NCBI GenBank assembly: GCA_043800975.1
Contig: JAZDMK010000285.1
Location: 1-38,204, forward strand
DNA length: 38,204 nucleotides
Direction: 5' to 3'
Source of the DNA: JAZDMK01 sp043800975
GTDB taxonomy: Bacteria > Bacteroidota > Bacteroidia > Bacteroidales > JAHJDW01
The translations under genes were made by a program, and so were the position numbers. The stretch's first letter is position 1. Each line of letters opens with the position of its first letter. Shown piece by piece: positions 31,550 through 38,204 of the stretch. The notes below the pieces were generated by a model, which was given only the letters and a program-made list of their open reading frames with translations, was not told where the DNA came from and searched no databases.

Positions 31550-32074
31550 ATCGATGGTTACACGACTAAGATCGATGGTGACAACATCGCGGACGATCAT
31601 TACACAACTGCGATCGATGTGGACATGACTAGGATCGATCGTTACACGACCGAGATCGTTGCTTACACGACCAAGATCGATGGTTACACGGCTAAGATCG
31701 TTGGTTACACGACTAAGATCGTTGGTTACACGATCAAGATCGTTGCTTACACGGCTAAGATCGTTGGTTACACGACTAAGATCGATGGTTACACGACTAA
31801 GATCGTTGGTTACACGATCAAGATCGATGCTTACACGACGTTGGACATTGCTGACAAGCCGTTGGGTGATGCTTACACGGCGTTGGACGTTGGTGACAGT
31901 CCGTTGGATGATGCTTACACGGCGTTGGACATTGCTGACAAGCCGTTGGGTGATGCTTACTGCCGCTGGAGCGGCGGTTACTGGAAATTAGTTATTAGTT
32001 AATTTGGGGAAATCATTGCTGACTAGACCGCGGACGATGGTTACACGACGATGGACGATGAGGTAAATGCGTTG
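31550..32074. repeat. 21-bp tandem repeat array, 25 phase-locked units
   Basis: The unit begins ATCGTTGGTTACACG and ends CTAAG. Units 1-13 (31550-31822) are alike, except units 2-4 which are degenerate; units 14-20 (31823-31969) shift to a variant with GACATTGCTGACAAGCCG alternating with GGTGATGCTTACACGGCG, a 42-bp dimer. Units 21-22 are degraded; units 23-25 (32012-32074) return to recognisable copies (GACGATGGTTACACGACG). Not one base is inserted or deleted in the 525 bp. Because the period is a multiple of three, two plus frames and one minus frame stay open. Unit variation is concentrated in a few positions. Confidence 0.9.
31619..32002 (+). CDS. Doubtful ORF within the 21-bp array, seven-residue repeats
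   Basis: From a GTG at 31619 (or the ATG at 31625) a frame of 127 codons reads as seven-residue repeats (TKIVGYT, AKIVGYT, TKIDGYT) and then DAYTALDIADKPLG-type repeats. It has no Shine-Dalgarno, signal peptide or known family. A second plus frame (31659-31991) gives RSLVTRL-type repeats, and the repeat also continues after the stop, so the open frames can be explained by repeat structure alone. If translated, the product would be a repetitive beta-type or low-complexity protein. Confidence 0.2.
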   Translation: MDMTRIDRYTTEIVAYTTKIDGYTAKIVGYTTKIVGYTIKIVAYTAKIVGYTTKIDGYTTKIVGYTIKIDAYTTLDIADKPLGDAYTALDVGDSPLDDAYTALDIADKPLGDAYCRWSGGYWKLVIS

Positions 32075-32087
32075 GGACAGCGATATA

Positions 32088-32118
32088 GACTTTCCAAGAC
32101 GAAGAGACTTGGAAAGTC
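32088..32118. other. Perfect 11-bp hairpin next to the repeat array
   Basis: GACTTTCCAAG (32088-32098) and CTTGGAAAGTC (32108-32118) pair perfectly around a 9-nt loop, 13 nt after the last array unit. There is no T-tract on either side, so it is not a standard terminator. Confidence 0.6.
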
Positions 32119-32145
32119 AGGCAAGACAGGCTCTGTTCAGGAAAG

Positions 32146-32215
32146 CCCGCGGAGCGGGAAATTGACATTGTTCCCGTAAATTAAGTATCTGCGGCTTAGT
32201 TTGGAAACTAAGCCG
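32146..32215. other. Two further stem-loops (32146-32158 and 32192-32215)
   Basis: CCCGC-GGA-GCGGG (32146-32158) has a 5-bp stem. CGGCTTAGTTT and AAACTAAGCCG (32192-32215) are an 11-bp near-contiguous palindrome with two central bases. Together with the 32088 hairpin they make a structured tract of about 130 nt beside the array. The remaining part up to 32694 (degenerate copies of the GAAGTCGGAAG-type text, three CTTATGC copies at 32531-32551) holds no gene I can support. Confidence 0.5.
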
Positions 32216-32694
32216 ATCTGATTCGAGAGGAGGGTGTAAATATTTTTTATAAATAAGTTTGTTTTAGAACCGCTAAATGGATATTTTTGAGGGAGTTCTT
32301 TGGGAGAAAAGGCCCGAAGTCGGAAGTCCGAAGACAGAAATGGAAAGCTGACGCGCATTTCATCCCCTTCTGGAAGTTGGATGTCTGATGACCGTTGCCG
32401 GATATGGGATAGGGTTAGAAGACGGAAATGCCTGCTTGCTGTCCCAGTCGGGCAAAGAAAGCTTTCGCACGGTGCCAGAGCTTTTGAGAAGAGATCGACC
32501 GTAACCTGTCAATTCTGAAACTAACCACTTCTTATGCCTTATGCCTTATGCCTTTTAAAATGTAACCCGTAGCTTTTCAAAAAAAACGGAACCTTTTAAA
32601 CTCTCGGGGCATTAATCTTTAAATGAGGAATATTAAGAGATGGGGGAAATGAGAAAAGGGGAAGTGAGAAAATGAGTTATATGGAATTTTTAGG

Positions 32695-33277
32695 ATGAAA
32701 CAGTTTTCAATCATATTTCTTCTTCTGACAAGTAATTTATTATTTGGACAGGTTTGTGACACTATCGAAGGACAAATACTTAATTGTACTGATTCAAAGG
32801 GGTTCAAACAGGGTACTTGGAGAGAAAGAAAAAAAACATTGTTATTTTCTACTGACTCGGATTTTGGCCCTGGTACGGGGCATCAAGATTATTATAGATA
32901 TAATATTTTATCAGAAGGACAGTATTTAAATTCTAAAAAAATTGGTACTTGGAAATATTACAACGATTTCTATAATGAATCGAGTGAAATCGAAAAACTA
33001 ATCACATATCTTGAAAATGGGAATTGCGTGGAAAAAAAATTTATATTACAAATACGATATTGAATATAATTCTGATACATCGGTTGTAACTGGACACGCA
33101 TATCTTGACTGCGACACTGTACAAATTAAATCCATAGAAAAAAATATTGTTTTTATGACAAGTAGTGGACAAGAATTTCTTTCCTTCGCAAGAGACAAAT
33201 TTGAATATGAATTATTCAGACTCGCCATGGGAATATACAATAGAGAAATAATATTAATAATGAAAAAGGCACGCTAA
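32695..33277 (+). pseudogene. Secreted MORN-like protein interrupted by a frameshift at an A8 tract
   Basis: The first frame (32695-33063) has a signal peptide (MKQFSIIFLLLTSNLLFGQ) and MORN-like words (SKGFKQGTWRE, SEGQYLNSKKIGTWKYYN, YLENGNCVEK), then ends with KFILQIRY and a stop. The next frame (33011-33277) continues the protein with KNLYYKYDIEYNSD to MKKAR. The switch falls on eight As (33032-33039); removing one A would join the frames into about 193 residues. It may be a sequencing error, a pseudogene or a slippage switch. The MORN-like part suggests a surface or periplasmic repeat protein of the YwqK type. There is no partner gene nearby. Confidence 0.65.
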
Positions 33278-33361
33278 TACTAGGCTTGCTTTCATCAAGG
33301 CTGAACTGAAACTTGAGCAAGACTGAGAACGATATGCGTATTTTAAAATTGTATAAAACTA

Positions 33362-34159
33362 ATGTTTCAAGTGGTTAAATATGGAAATGAATGTTGGTGG
33401 TGTCAATTAGATATTGCATCAACTTCTGAACATAAATACAAAAAGAGCGATTTCCTAAAGCTCTTTGGAAGTGAAAGGGGTGATCAAATAATTTTTAATG
33501 ACATTTTAACAAAAGATGTTCAGGGACCTAACTCCGATTTACTAAAATTTCATAAGAACTTATGCCCAGATTGTAATAATAGTAGGAGTAGTAAAATGGA
33601 CAAAGCTTACAGCAATTTTTTTGAATTCATGATTGATAATTATGAATCGATTATTACTTCAGGAGTTGTAGATTTTAAAAATATTTTTGGAACAAAATGG
33701 ATTACACAGAAAAAAAATGTAATGAGATACTTTTTGAAGCATATTTGTTGTAGACTTCACAAAAATTGTATCTCTATTCCTTCTAACTATCTGAAATTTC
33801 TTAACGGTTATGATATAATGAATGAAGTGTCTCTAAGATTCTGCTTCAATAAAGATCAACTTATAGCATTCAAAGAAGGTCATCCTTATTTAGGAGTAGA
33901 CCCTCTTCTTACAAATGTAAATGAAGATATTACGATTAATTATATTGGAAGCTCCTACAATTTTGGACCGTTTAAAGTTCATTATTTGTGTTCTCAAGGA
34001 TTTCATAAAGGCCAACATTATGCTTATGAAGAGTACCAAAACCAGTCATCTATATGTATATATGAAAGTGATAATGATAAAAACTTGTTCAAGCATATGA
34101 CAAAACAGGAGTACTTTCAAAATGAATTAGAAAGAATAAAATCTAATACCCAAGAATAA
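33362..34159 (+). CDS. HNH-like nuclease, 265 aa
   Basis: The N-terminal 85 residues carry a zinc-finger-type HNH pattern: C11-x2-C14 (ECWWC), E23-H24 in STSEHKYKKSD, then C68-x2-C71-N72-N73-x-R75 (LCPDCNNSRS) and D80-K-A-Y. The paired Cys bind Zn, and E-H with N-N would form the beta-beta-alpha metal active site, so a nicking or double-strand activity is plausible. The remaining 180 residues are a domain of unknown function without repeats or membrane segments. It is in the plus-strand accessory block; no methyltransferase or immunity gene is adjacent, so a role in defence is only inference. Confidence 0.7.
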   Translation: MFQVVKYGNECWWCQLDIASTSEHKYKKSDFLKLFGSERGDQIIFNDILTKDVQGPNSDLLKFHKNLCPDCNNSRSSKMDKAYSNFFEFMIDNYESIITSGVVDFKNIFGTKWITQKKNVMRYFLKHICCRLHKNCISIPSNYLKFLNGYDIMNEVSLRFCFNKDQLIAFKEGHPYLGVDPLLTNVNEDITINYIGSSYNFGPFKVHYLCSQGFHKGQHYAYEEYQNQSSICIYESDNDKNLFKHMTKQEYFQNELERIKSNTQE

Positions 34160-34195
34160 TACGTATTTAAAACAAACCATTAAACGACATAACAA

Positions 34196-34705
34196 GTGAA
34201 AAATAAAAAACACATAGGACAACTAATCTCTGTAAAGTTTACTGACAGAGAAGAACCCATTTATGGTTTTGTTATTGACTACAATGACGACTGGACTTTA
34301 ATGAAAAACAATCCCGTTGATTACGTTATTGACGGCTACATAATTTTCCGGCACAAAAATATTGAAAGCTTCCGTAGAAGTGCAGAAGAAAAATTTAGAG
34401 AGCGGGTAATTAAACTTAAAGGGCTTGAACCAACCGACAAGGAGGCGATTCCCCTTACTGATCTTGAAACCATTTTACAACATTTGACCAAACATTTTGG
34501 TGTTTTTCAGGTAAGCACAAAATCGGAAACCGCTTGCTATTTGGGGCGACTAAAATCAATCGACAATAAAAAACTTATTATGGACGACTTAAATCCAAAA
34601 GGAAAATGGGACGGACAAATGGAATTTAGAACGGGTGACATTAGAATGATAGAGTTTGATTCGGACTATATCAATTCACTTAAACTGGTTGCGACAACAA
34701 AATGA
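34196..34705 (+). CDS. Hypothetical cytoplasmic protein, 169 aa
   Basis: It starts at a GTG (34196) directly after the run CATAACAA; no ATG is available close by. The sequence has two halves with similar features: residues 9-55 (LISVKFTDREEPIYGFVIDYNDDWTLMKN) and 105-165 (ETACYLGRLKSIDNKKLIMDDL). Both resemble small beta-barrel modules, perhaps SH3- or Sm-like, and the linker is helical. There is no signal peptide or catalytic motif. It begins 36 nt after the HNH-like gene. I do not recognise a family. Confidence 0.65.
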   Translation: MKNKKHIGQLISVKFTDREEPIYGFVIDYNDDWTLMKNNPVDYVIDGYIIFRHKNIESFRRSAEEKFRERVIKLKGLEPTDKEAIPLTDLETILQHLTKHFGVFQVSTKSETACYLGRLKSIDNKKLIMDDLNPKGKWDGQMEFRTGDIRMIEFDSDYINSLKLVATTK

Positions 34706-34785
34706 AAGATTGCAAAAACAAAAAGAAATTGTACGATTGGGCAGGTTCTGTAAACCCGCAGCCATTAGCATCAATTTTACAAAAT

Positions 34786-35436
34786 ATGAGACAATACATA
34801 ATATTTTTAGCCATTTTCATTACTTTTCTCGGTCATGCACAAAGTAATTTGAATAAATCTTCTTTGGAGCTATTTTTATCCAACTCATTAGACACTTCCA
34901 AAAAGGTAAAATTGCAAAAAGACAAGTTGATGACGATACATATAAAGGAATTCCAAGATGTTTCCATGACAAAAATTATTAGATACAATTGTTCCATTGA
35001 CAGTTTTAAAGATTCAATATTAACTTGTAATATCAAAGGGGAGTTTGTTAATATTGACTATGAAAATGGATGTTATTCAAGGACTGAAAGTAATTATTTC
35101 AACAATGATGATTCTTTAAAAAACCAAATCATGACAATCAATATTAACAAGATATGGCAAATAGAAAACTCCTCAGTATGCAGAGACAATATTCATATCA
35201 CAGGAAATACGATCATTGGAGTTTCGGTTCTTACAACATTAATTTTAGCTCCCTTGATAAGTATTAACTACAAAAATGGCACATTTAATTCTGACAAATA
35301 TTTTACATTAGCTGGCGCAGGTTTAGTTGGTATAGCTATTGGAATTCCAATTTCTGCATTAACTGTTAACAAAAAGTATTACCTGACTGAAAAAAATAAA
35401 ATTAAAAAGAGAAATTATTGGTATTTTAACCAATGA
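34786..35436 (+). CDS. Secreted/membrane hypothetical protein, 216 aa
   Basis: The start is set at the ATG at 34786 since MRQYIIFLAIFITFLGHAQ is a signal peptide; a longer frame from 34702 overlaps the preceding stop and would put 28 polar residues in front. The mature part is a mixed domain followed by two hydrophobic helices near residues 140-160 and 170-190 (TIIGVSVLTTLILAPLISI; LAGAGLVGIAIGIPISAL) and a basic tail. It is the last gene of the accessory block and ends before the hairpin at 35463. Function unknown. Confidence 0.65.
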   Translation: MRQYIIFLAIFITFLGHAQSNLNKSSLELFLSNSLDTSKKVKLQKDKLMTIHIKEFQDVSMTKIIRYNCSIDSFKDSILTCNIKGEFVNIDYENGCYSRTESNYFNNDDSLKNQIMTININKIWQIENSSVCRDNIHITGNTIIGVSVLTTLILAPLISINYKNGTFNSDKYFTLAGAGLVGIAIGIPISALTVNKKYYLTEKNKIKKRNYWYFNQ

Positions 35437-35462
35437 AAAAAAACTGCTGCAAACATCGGTCT

Positions 35463-35509
35463 TGCATAACCAGCGGCAAACAAGCGTTTAGCCAACATGG
35501 TTTTATGCA
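35463..35509. other. Two-level bulged hairpin after the accessory genes
   Basis: TGCATAACC (35463-35471) pairs with GGTTTTATGCA (35499-35509) with two extra Ts on the right, and inside it GGCAAAC pairs with GTTTAGCC with one extra base, also on the right arm. All extrahelical bases are thus on one strand, a feature seen in integron attC sites; a classical GTTRRRY core is not visible. Confidence 0.4.
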
Positions 35510-35539
35510 TACACTTTTGAGAAAAATTAATACAAAAAA

Positions 35540-36181
35540 ATGAACGCATTATTAATCGGAGCAACCGGAGCAACAGGCAGGGATTTACTGGAATTGCTGC
35601 TGAAGGAGGAAGAAATTCAGCAGGTGGATATTTTTGTGCGGCGGGCGGTAGATATAAAACACAATAAATTAAAAATACATGTCATTGACTTTAATAAACC
35701 GGAAGAATGGAGAACACAGGTAAAAGGCGATCTGTTGTTTTCCTGTCTGGGAACCACGCTGAAAGCAGCGGGCAGCAAAGAAGCACAATGGAAAATTGAT
35801 CATGAATACCAATATCAGTTTGCGAAAATTGCGAAAGAAAATAATGTGAATAATTATGTTTTGATATCAGCAGCCAATGCTTCAACCAAATCAATGTTTT
35901 TTTATTCCAGAATGAAGGGGCAGTTGGAAGAAGATGTGAAAGCACTGCAGTTTTCAAAAACAATTATTTTCAATCCTCCTTTATTAATTCGAGAAAACAC
36001 CGACCGGAAAATGGAAGTGCGGGGCGCGAAGGTGATTCGTTTCTTCAATAAACTGGGGCTTTTCCGCTCACAAAAACCCTTACCTACAAAGCGGTTGGCG
36101 GAGGCGATGATAAAATCGGTGAAGGTTTTGGGAGATGGAGAATATTCTGTGAAGGGGCAGGAGATTTTGGGCTACGTTTAA
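35540..36181 (+). CDS. TIP30/HTATIP2-like NAD(P)-binding protein, 213 aa
   Basis: The N-terminus MNALLIGATGATGRDLLELLL is a Rossmann GxxGxxG motif at residues 7-12, followed by VDIFVRR and the DLLFSCLGTT segment that marks the atypical short-chain dehydrogenase subgroup with HTATIP2. The family Ser/Tyr site is seen as LISAANAS...FFYSRMKGQLE (YxxxK as Y-S-R-M-K). It acts in the cytoplasm as an oxidoreductase or regulator of unknown substrate. A clear terminator at 36195-36237 ends the transcript. Confidence 0.85.
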   Translation: MNALLIGATGATGRDLLELLLKEEEIQQVDIFVRRAVDIKHNKLKIHVIDFNKPEEWRTQVKGDLLFSCLGTTLKAAGSKEAQWKIDHEYQYQFAKIAKENNVNNYVLISAANASTKSMFFYSRMKGQLEEDVKALQFSKTIIFNPPLLIRENTDRKMEVRGAKVIRFFNKLGLFRSQKPLPTKRLAEAMIKSVKVLGDGEYSVKGQEILGYV

Positions 36182-36194
36182 AAGGACTGTTTAT

Positions 36195-36237
36195 CCCCTA
36201 TCCCAAAGGGATTCCTATGGGACGGGGAAAGTTTTTT
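36195..36237 (+). terminator. Rho-independent terminator after the TIP30-like gene
   Basis: CCCC-TA-TCCCA (36195-36205) pairs with TGGGA-C-GGGG (36218-36227) over an internal loop, and TTTTTT follows at 36232-36237. It begins 14 nt after the stop of the gene. Confidence 0.75.
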
Positions 36238-36368
36238 AATCTGTCATCTTAATTTTCTTCTGTCAAAAATTCCGGCATCAAACATACGTTCCATTGAAGA
36301 CATCATTGGATTCTCAGTCATTTCTTCTGTCTTCCAACCCTATTGTGCAACCTTTCATTTCCAAAATG

Positions 36369-36398
36369 TTGTCTTCTCGATAGGATTTTATATATTTG
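36369..36398 (+). promoter_or_regulatory. Promoter of the delta-60 repeat gene
   Basis: TATATTTG (36391-36398) is a perfect -7 element. TTG at 36369-36371 is a plausible partial -33 element 19 nt upstream. The predicted start lies about 12 nt before the ATG at 36417. Confidence 0.6.
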
Positions 36399-36416
36399 TA
36401 AAATAACACCACGTAT

Positions 36417-37820
36417 ATGAAAAACAAAATTTTCGTTTTTGCAATATTGTTCTTTACGGTTTTTAGTATTAATGCTAAAGCTCAGTCCGGAGCGATCGAC
36501 TCCACTTTTAACCCGGGTACGGGAGCTAACAATGGTATTAAGACATCAGCCCTTCAAAGCGATGGTAAAATAATTATCGGTGGCTCATTCTATTCCTTTA
36601 ATGAAACAAGCCGCAACAATATAGCCCGCGTGAATGCCGATGGAACGCTTGACGCTACCTTTGACCCTGGTACAGGAGCTAGTAGTTTTGTCGAAACAGT
36701 GGCTCTTCAAAGTGATGGTAAAATACTCATCGGTGGCTACTTTACTTCTTACAATGGCACAAGCCGCAACTACATAGCCCGCCTGAATGCCGATGGAACG
36801 CTTGACACCGCTTTTGACCCCGGTGCCGGAGCAAACAATTCTGTCCATACAATTGCCATACAAAGCGATGGTAAAATAATTATCGGAGGCGATTTCTTGT
36901 TGTATAATGGAACCCAAAGAAGCTGTATTGCCCGCTTGAATGCTGATGGAACGCTTGACGCTACCTTTGACCCCGGTACCGGAGCAAATAATGGTGCGCA
37001 TAATTGTGTCGAAGCTACTGCCCTGCAAAGCGATGGTAAAATTATTATTGGAGGTGATTTTACTACTTACAATGGAATAAACCGCAAGCGCGTTGCCCGC
37101 CTGAATACCGATGGAGCGCTTGACGTTACTTTTAACTCTGGTACAGTTGTTAGTAATAGTTCTGTCTTTGCAATCGCCTTGCAAAACGATGGTAAAATAA
37201 TTATCGGAGGCGATTTTACTTCTGGGACAAGCAATAGTTTCATAGCCCGCCTGAATACCGATGGAGCGCTTGACACTACTTTTAACTATGGTGGTGGTTG
37301 TATCATGACAATCACTTTGCAAAGCGATGGCAAAGTTTTTATCGGTGGCGCATTTCCATCCTATAATGGAATTCCAATCAACCACTTTGCCCGCCTGAAT
37401 ACCGATGGAACGCTTGACGTTACTTTTAACACTGGTATAGGACCTAATAGTGCTGTCCTTACAGCCGCCCTGCAAAGCGATGGTAAAATAATTATCTGTG
37501 GCGGATTTACTGATTATAATGGGAATGCCAGAAAAAGAATTGCCAGAATATTAAATCCCGATGTTGGGATAAGTCATGCACAGGCAAATGCGGCAATATC
37601 CATCTATCCCAACCCTGTTTCCAATGAATTGAATATTGAAATAGAAGGAAATAAAGAACCAGTGAATTTTGAGATTTTAAATTCAACAGGTCAGGTGGTC
37701 TTCAAAGGAAACTTAGTTGAAAAAACTACTGTGCAAACCAATCATTGGGCAGCGGGAGTTTATCTGATTAAACTTGGAAATGAAAAAGTGTTTGAGTTTA
37801 AAAAGGTAATAAAAGAATAG
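36417..37820 (+). CDS. Delta-60 repeat beta-propeller protein with T9SS domain, 467 aa
   Basis: A signal peptide (MKNKIFVFAILFFTVFSINAKAQ) precedes seven repeats of about 52-54 residues. Each has LQSDGKIIIGGxF, a short variable loop, IARLNADGTLD and then FDPGTGA, which is the delta-60 repeat signature. After the last repeat (ending in ARKRIARILNPD) come a short linker and a T9SS domain (ISIYPNPVSNELNIEI to a FEFKKVIKE end). The protein is exported to the surface; the repeats probably fold as a propeller used for binding. Repeat units are so alike that a long antisense frame (36585-37475) exists by chance. Confidence 0.9.
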   Translation: MKNKIFVFAILFFTVFSINAKAQSGAIDSTFNPGTGANNGIKTSALQSDGKIIIGGSFYSFNETSRNNIARVNADGTLDATFDPGTGASSFVETVALQSDGKILIGGYFTSYNGTSRNYIARLNADGTLDTAFDPGAGANNSVHTIAIQSDGKIIIGGDFLLYNGTQRSCIARLNADGTLDATFDPGTGANNGAHNCVEATALQSDGKIIIGGDFTTYNGINRKRVARLNTDGALDVTFNSGTVVSNSSVFAIALQNDGKIIIGGDFTSGTSNSFIARLNTDGALDTTFNYGGGCIMTITLQSDGKVFIGGAFPSYNGIPINHFARLNTDGTLDVTFNTGIGPNSAVLTAALQSDGKIIICGGFTDYNGNARKRIARILNPDVGISHAQANAAISIYPNPVSNELNIEIEGNKEPVNFEILNSTGQVVFKGNLVEKTTVQTNHWAAGVYLIKLGNEKVFEFKKVIKE

Positions 37821-37847
37821 CTGACATACACATTTAACCCTTCCGTC

Positions 37848-37885
37848 AAACCTGCGGTTTGCCACCTTCCCTTAAAAAGGGAAGG
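37848..37885. repeat. Paired small hairpins after the delta-60 gene
   Basis: AAACC-TGC-GGTTT (37848-37860) is followed by CCTTCCCTT-AAA-AAGGGAAGG (37865-37885). The second stem has nine perfect pairs. Such text (CTGCGGTTTGCCACCTTCCC) is an interspersed intergenic element that I recall from other Bacteroidota. No T-tract follows. Confidence 0.6.
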
Positions 37886-37933
37886 AACTATAAAATACAG
37901 GTACGAAGGACAAAAAAATCAAAATATACGCAT

Positions 37934-37986
37934 ACTGTCGGAGTGACTGCGCGCAGTCTCACGCATTGGACAGTTACCCCGACAGT
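37934..37986. repeat. Long imperfect inverted repeat with a competing internal palindrome
   Basis: ACTGTCGGAGTGACTG (37934-37949) and CAGTTACCCCGACAGT (37971-37986) pair over 16 positions with one mismatch and one G-U. The internal GACTGCGCGCAGTC (37945-37958) is a perfect 14-bp palindrome that uses five bases of the left arm, so the two folds exclude each other. The rest of the window up to 38204 contains no gene that I can support. Confidence 0.65.
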
Positions 37987-38204
37987 GGTACTCTAAGTCA
38001 GAAGTAAAATTCGACTACCCCGTCCGCATTATTCGCGCACAATTATTATCTATTTTAATGTGCGCTCATGAATTCTAAGACATAACCAAACTATTTTACA
38101 AAATTTTCTTTATAAAGGCATACATATGGAGTTTGCCGTTTAATGACTGCAAAAACCCTGTATATGATTTTACAACAAATGGCATTTATGATCAACTGAT
38201 GATC

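Noticed and set aside
31659..31991. Second plus-strand frame in the 21-bp array (RSLVTRL repeats)
   Set aside because: A period of 21 keeps any stop-free frame open; there is no start signal and composition is extreme.
31550..32074. CRISPR array or DnaA-box origin
   Set aside because: The units are directly abutting without spacers, no cas genes are present, and the unit has no TTATCCACA-like box; the neighbours are not origin genes.
32137..32358. 73-codon minus-strand ORF
   Set aside because: It spans the palindrome at 32192-32215 and degenerate repeat text; no protein features.
35463..35509. True integron attC site
   Set aside because: The one-sided bulges are suggestive, but no GTTRRRY/RYYYAAC core pair or integrase was found, so it is kept only as a hairpin.
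36585..37475. 296-codon minus-strand ORF opposite the delta-60 gene
   Set aside because: It is antisense to the repeats of a well-supported T9SS protein, and its own Cys/Ser-rich repeats are only the reverse reading of those units.
1..38204. tRNA, rRNA or riboswitch
   Set aside because: No cloverleaf with a GTTCRANNC T-arm, no conserved rRNA stretch and no known riboswitch core was seen upstream of the metabolic genes.

Overview
The window looks like a chromosomal segment of a Bacteroidota bacterium. The evidence is repeated type IX secretion (T9SS) C-terminal sorting domains ending near 10303, 12047, 13304, 14485 and 37820, Bacteroidota-type promoters (TTTG about 15-20 nt upstream of TAnnTTTG), lipoproteins with a Ser/Gly-Ser-Cys lipobox, and lineage-restricted families (IPExxxVDY, DUF2807/GIN, DUF4956, DUF2490, delta-60 repeats). 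No tRNA, rRNA, CRISPR array, transposase or integrase gene was found.

Layout. 1-850: the tail of an AAA/DUF4143-type ATPase, a small conserved gene, and decayed sequence. 850-4317 (minus): two outer-membrane barrels, a GIN-domain lipoprotein, a small unknown ORF, a DUF2752 membrane protein and a lipoprotein-Pmp3 fusion. 4698-14485 (plus): a long co-directional run with a lipoprotein, a secreted repeat protein, a VTC-type polyphosphate polymerase, DUF4956, DUF2490, a CotH-kinase-like T9SS protein, then three more T9SS cargo proteins (arylsulfotransferase-like, propeller, purple-acid-phosphatase-like). 14501-15794 (minus): a SPOR protein and a tandem universal stress protein. 15921-16730: two tandem CKKCTxC lipoproteins and a membrane protein. 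16771-25216 is housekeeping: ruvB, queG, ubiX, an outer-membrane barrel, a 32-aa membrane peptide, the rnc-fabF-acpP operon, divergent purN, and an iron-containing alcohol dehydrogenase.

25217-28882 carries a PrsW-type intramembrane protease gene lying between the intact aroA 3' end and a diverged 36-bp copy of that same 3' end, which looks like an integration scar. 28883-30324 has no credible gene and is filled with duplicated and hairpin-forming repeats. 30325-31401 is an SUMF1/FGE-like secreted protein. 31461-32220 holds the most unusual structure in the window: about 25 units of a 21-bp repeat kept in perfect phase over 525 bp, running past in-frame stops, with a rho-independent terminator on its left that is much better formed on the minus strand, followed on the right by strong hairpins.

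32695-35436 is an accessory block of plus-strand genes (a frameshifted MORN-like protein, an HNH-like nuclease, two unknowns) separated by imperfect hairpins. 35540-36181 is a TIP30-like NAD(P)-binding protein with a clear terminator, 36417-37820 a delta-60 repeat T9SS protein, and 37821-38204 is non-coding with palindromic elements.

How the genes fit together: acpP, fabF and rnc form the usual lipid/RNA-processing operon; the polyphosphate polymerase, DUF4956 and CotH genes form a recurrent association with an envelope role that I infer but cannot prove; most other genes encode envelope or exported proteins. Start sites were adjusted where the longest reading frame was implausible (VTC, arylsulfotransferase, UspA, OM barrel, ACP, PurN, AroA, IPExxxVDY and the 34786 gene).
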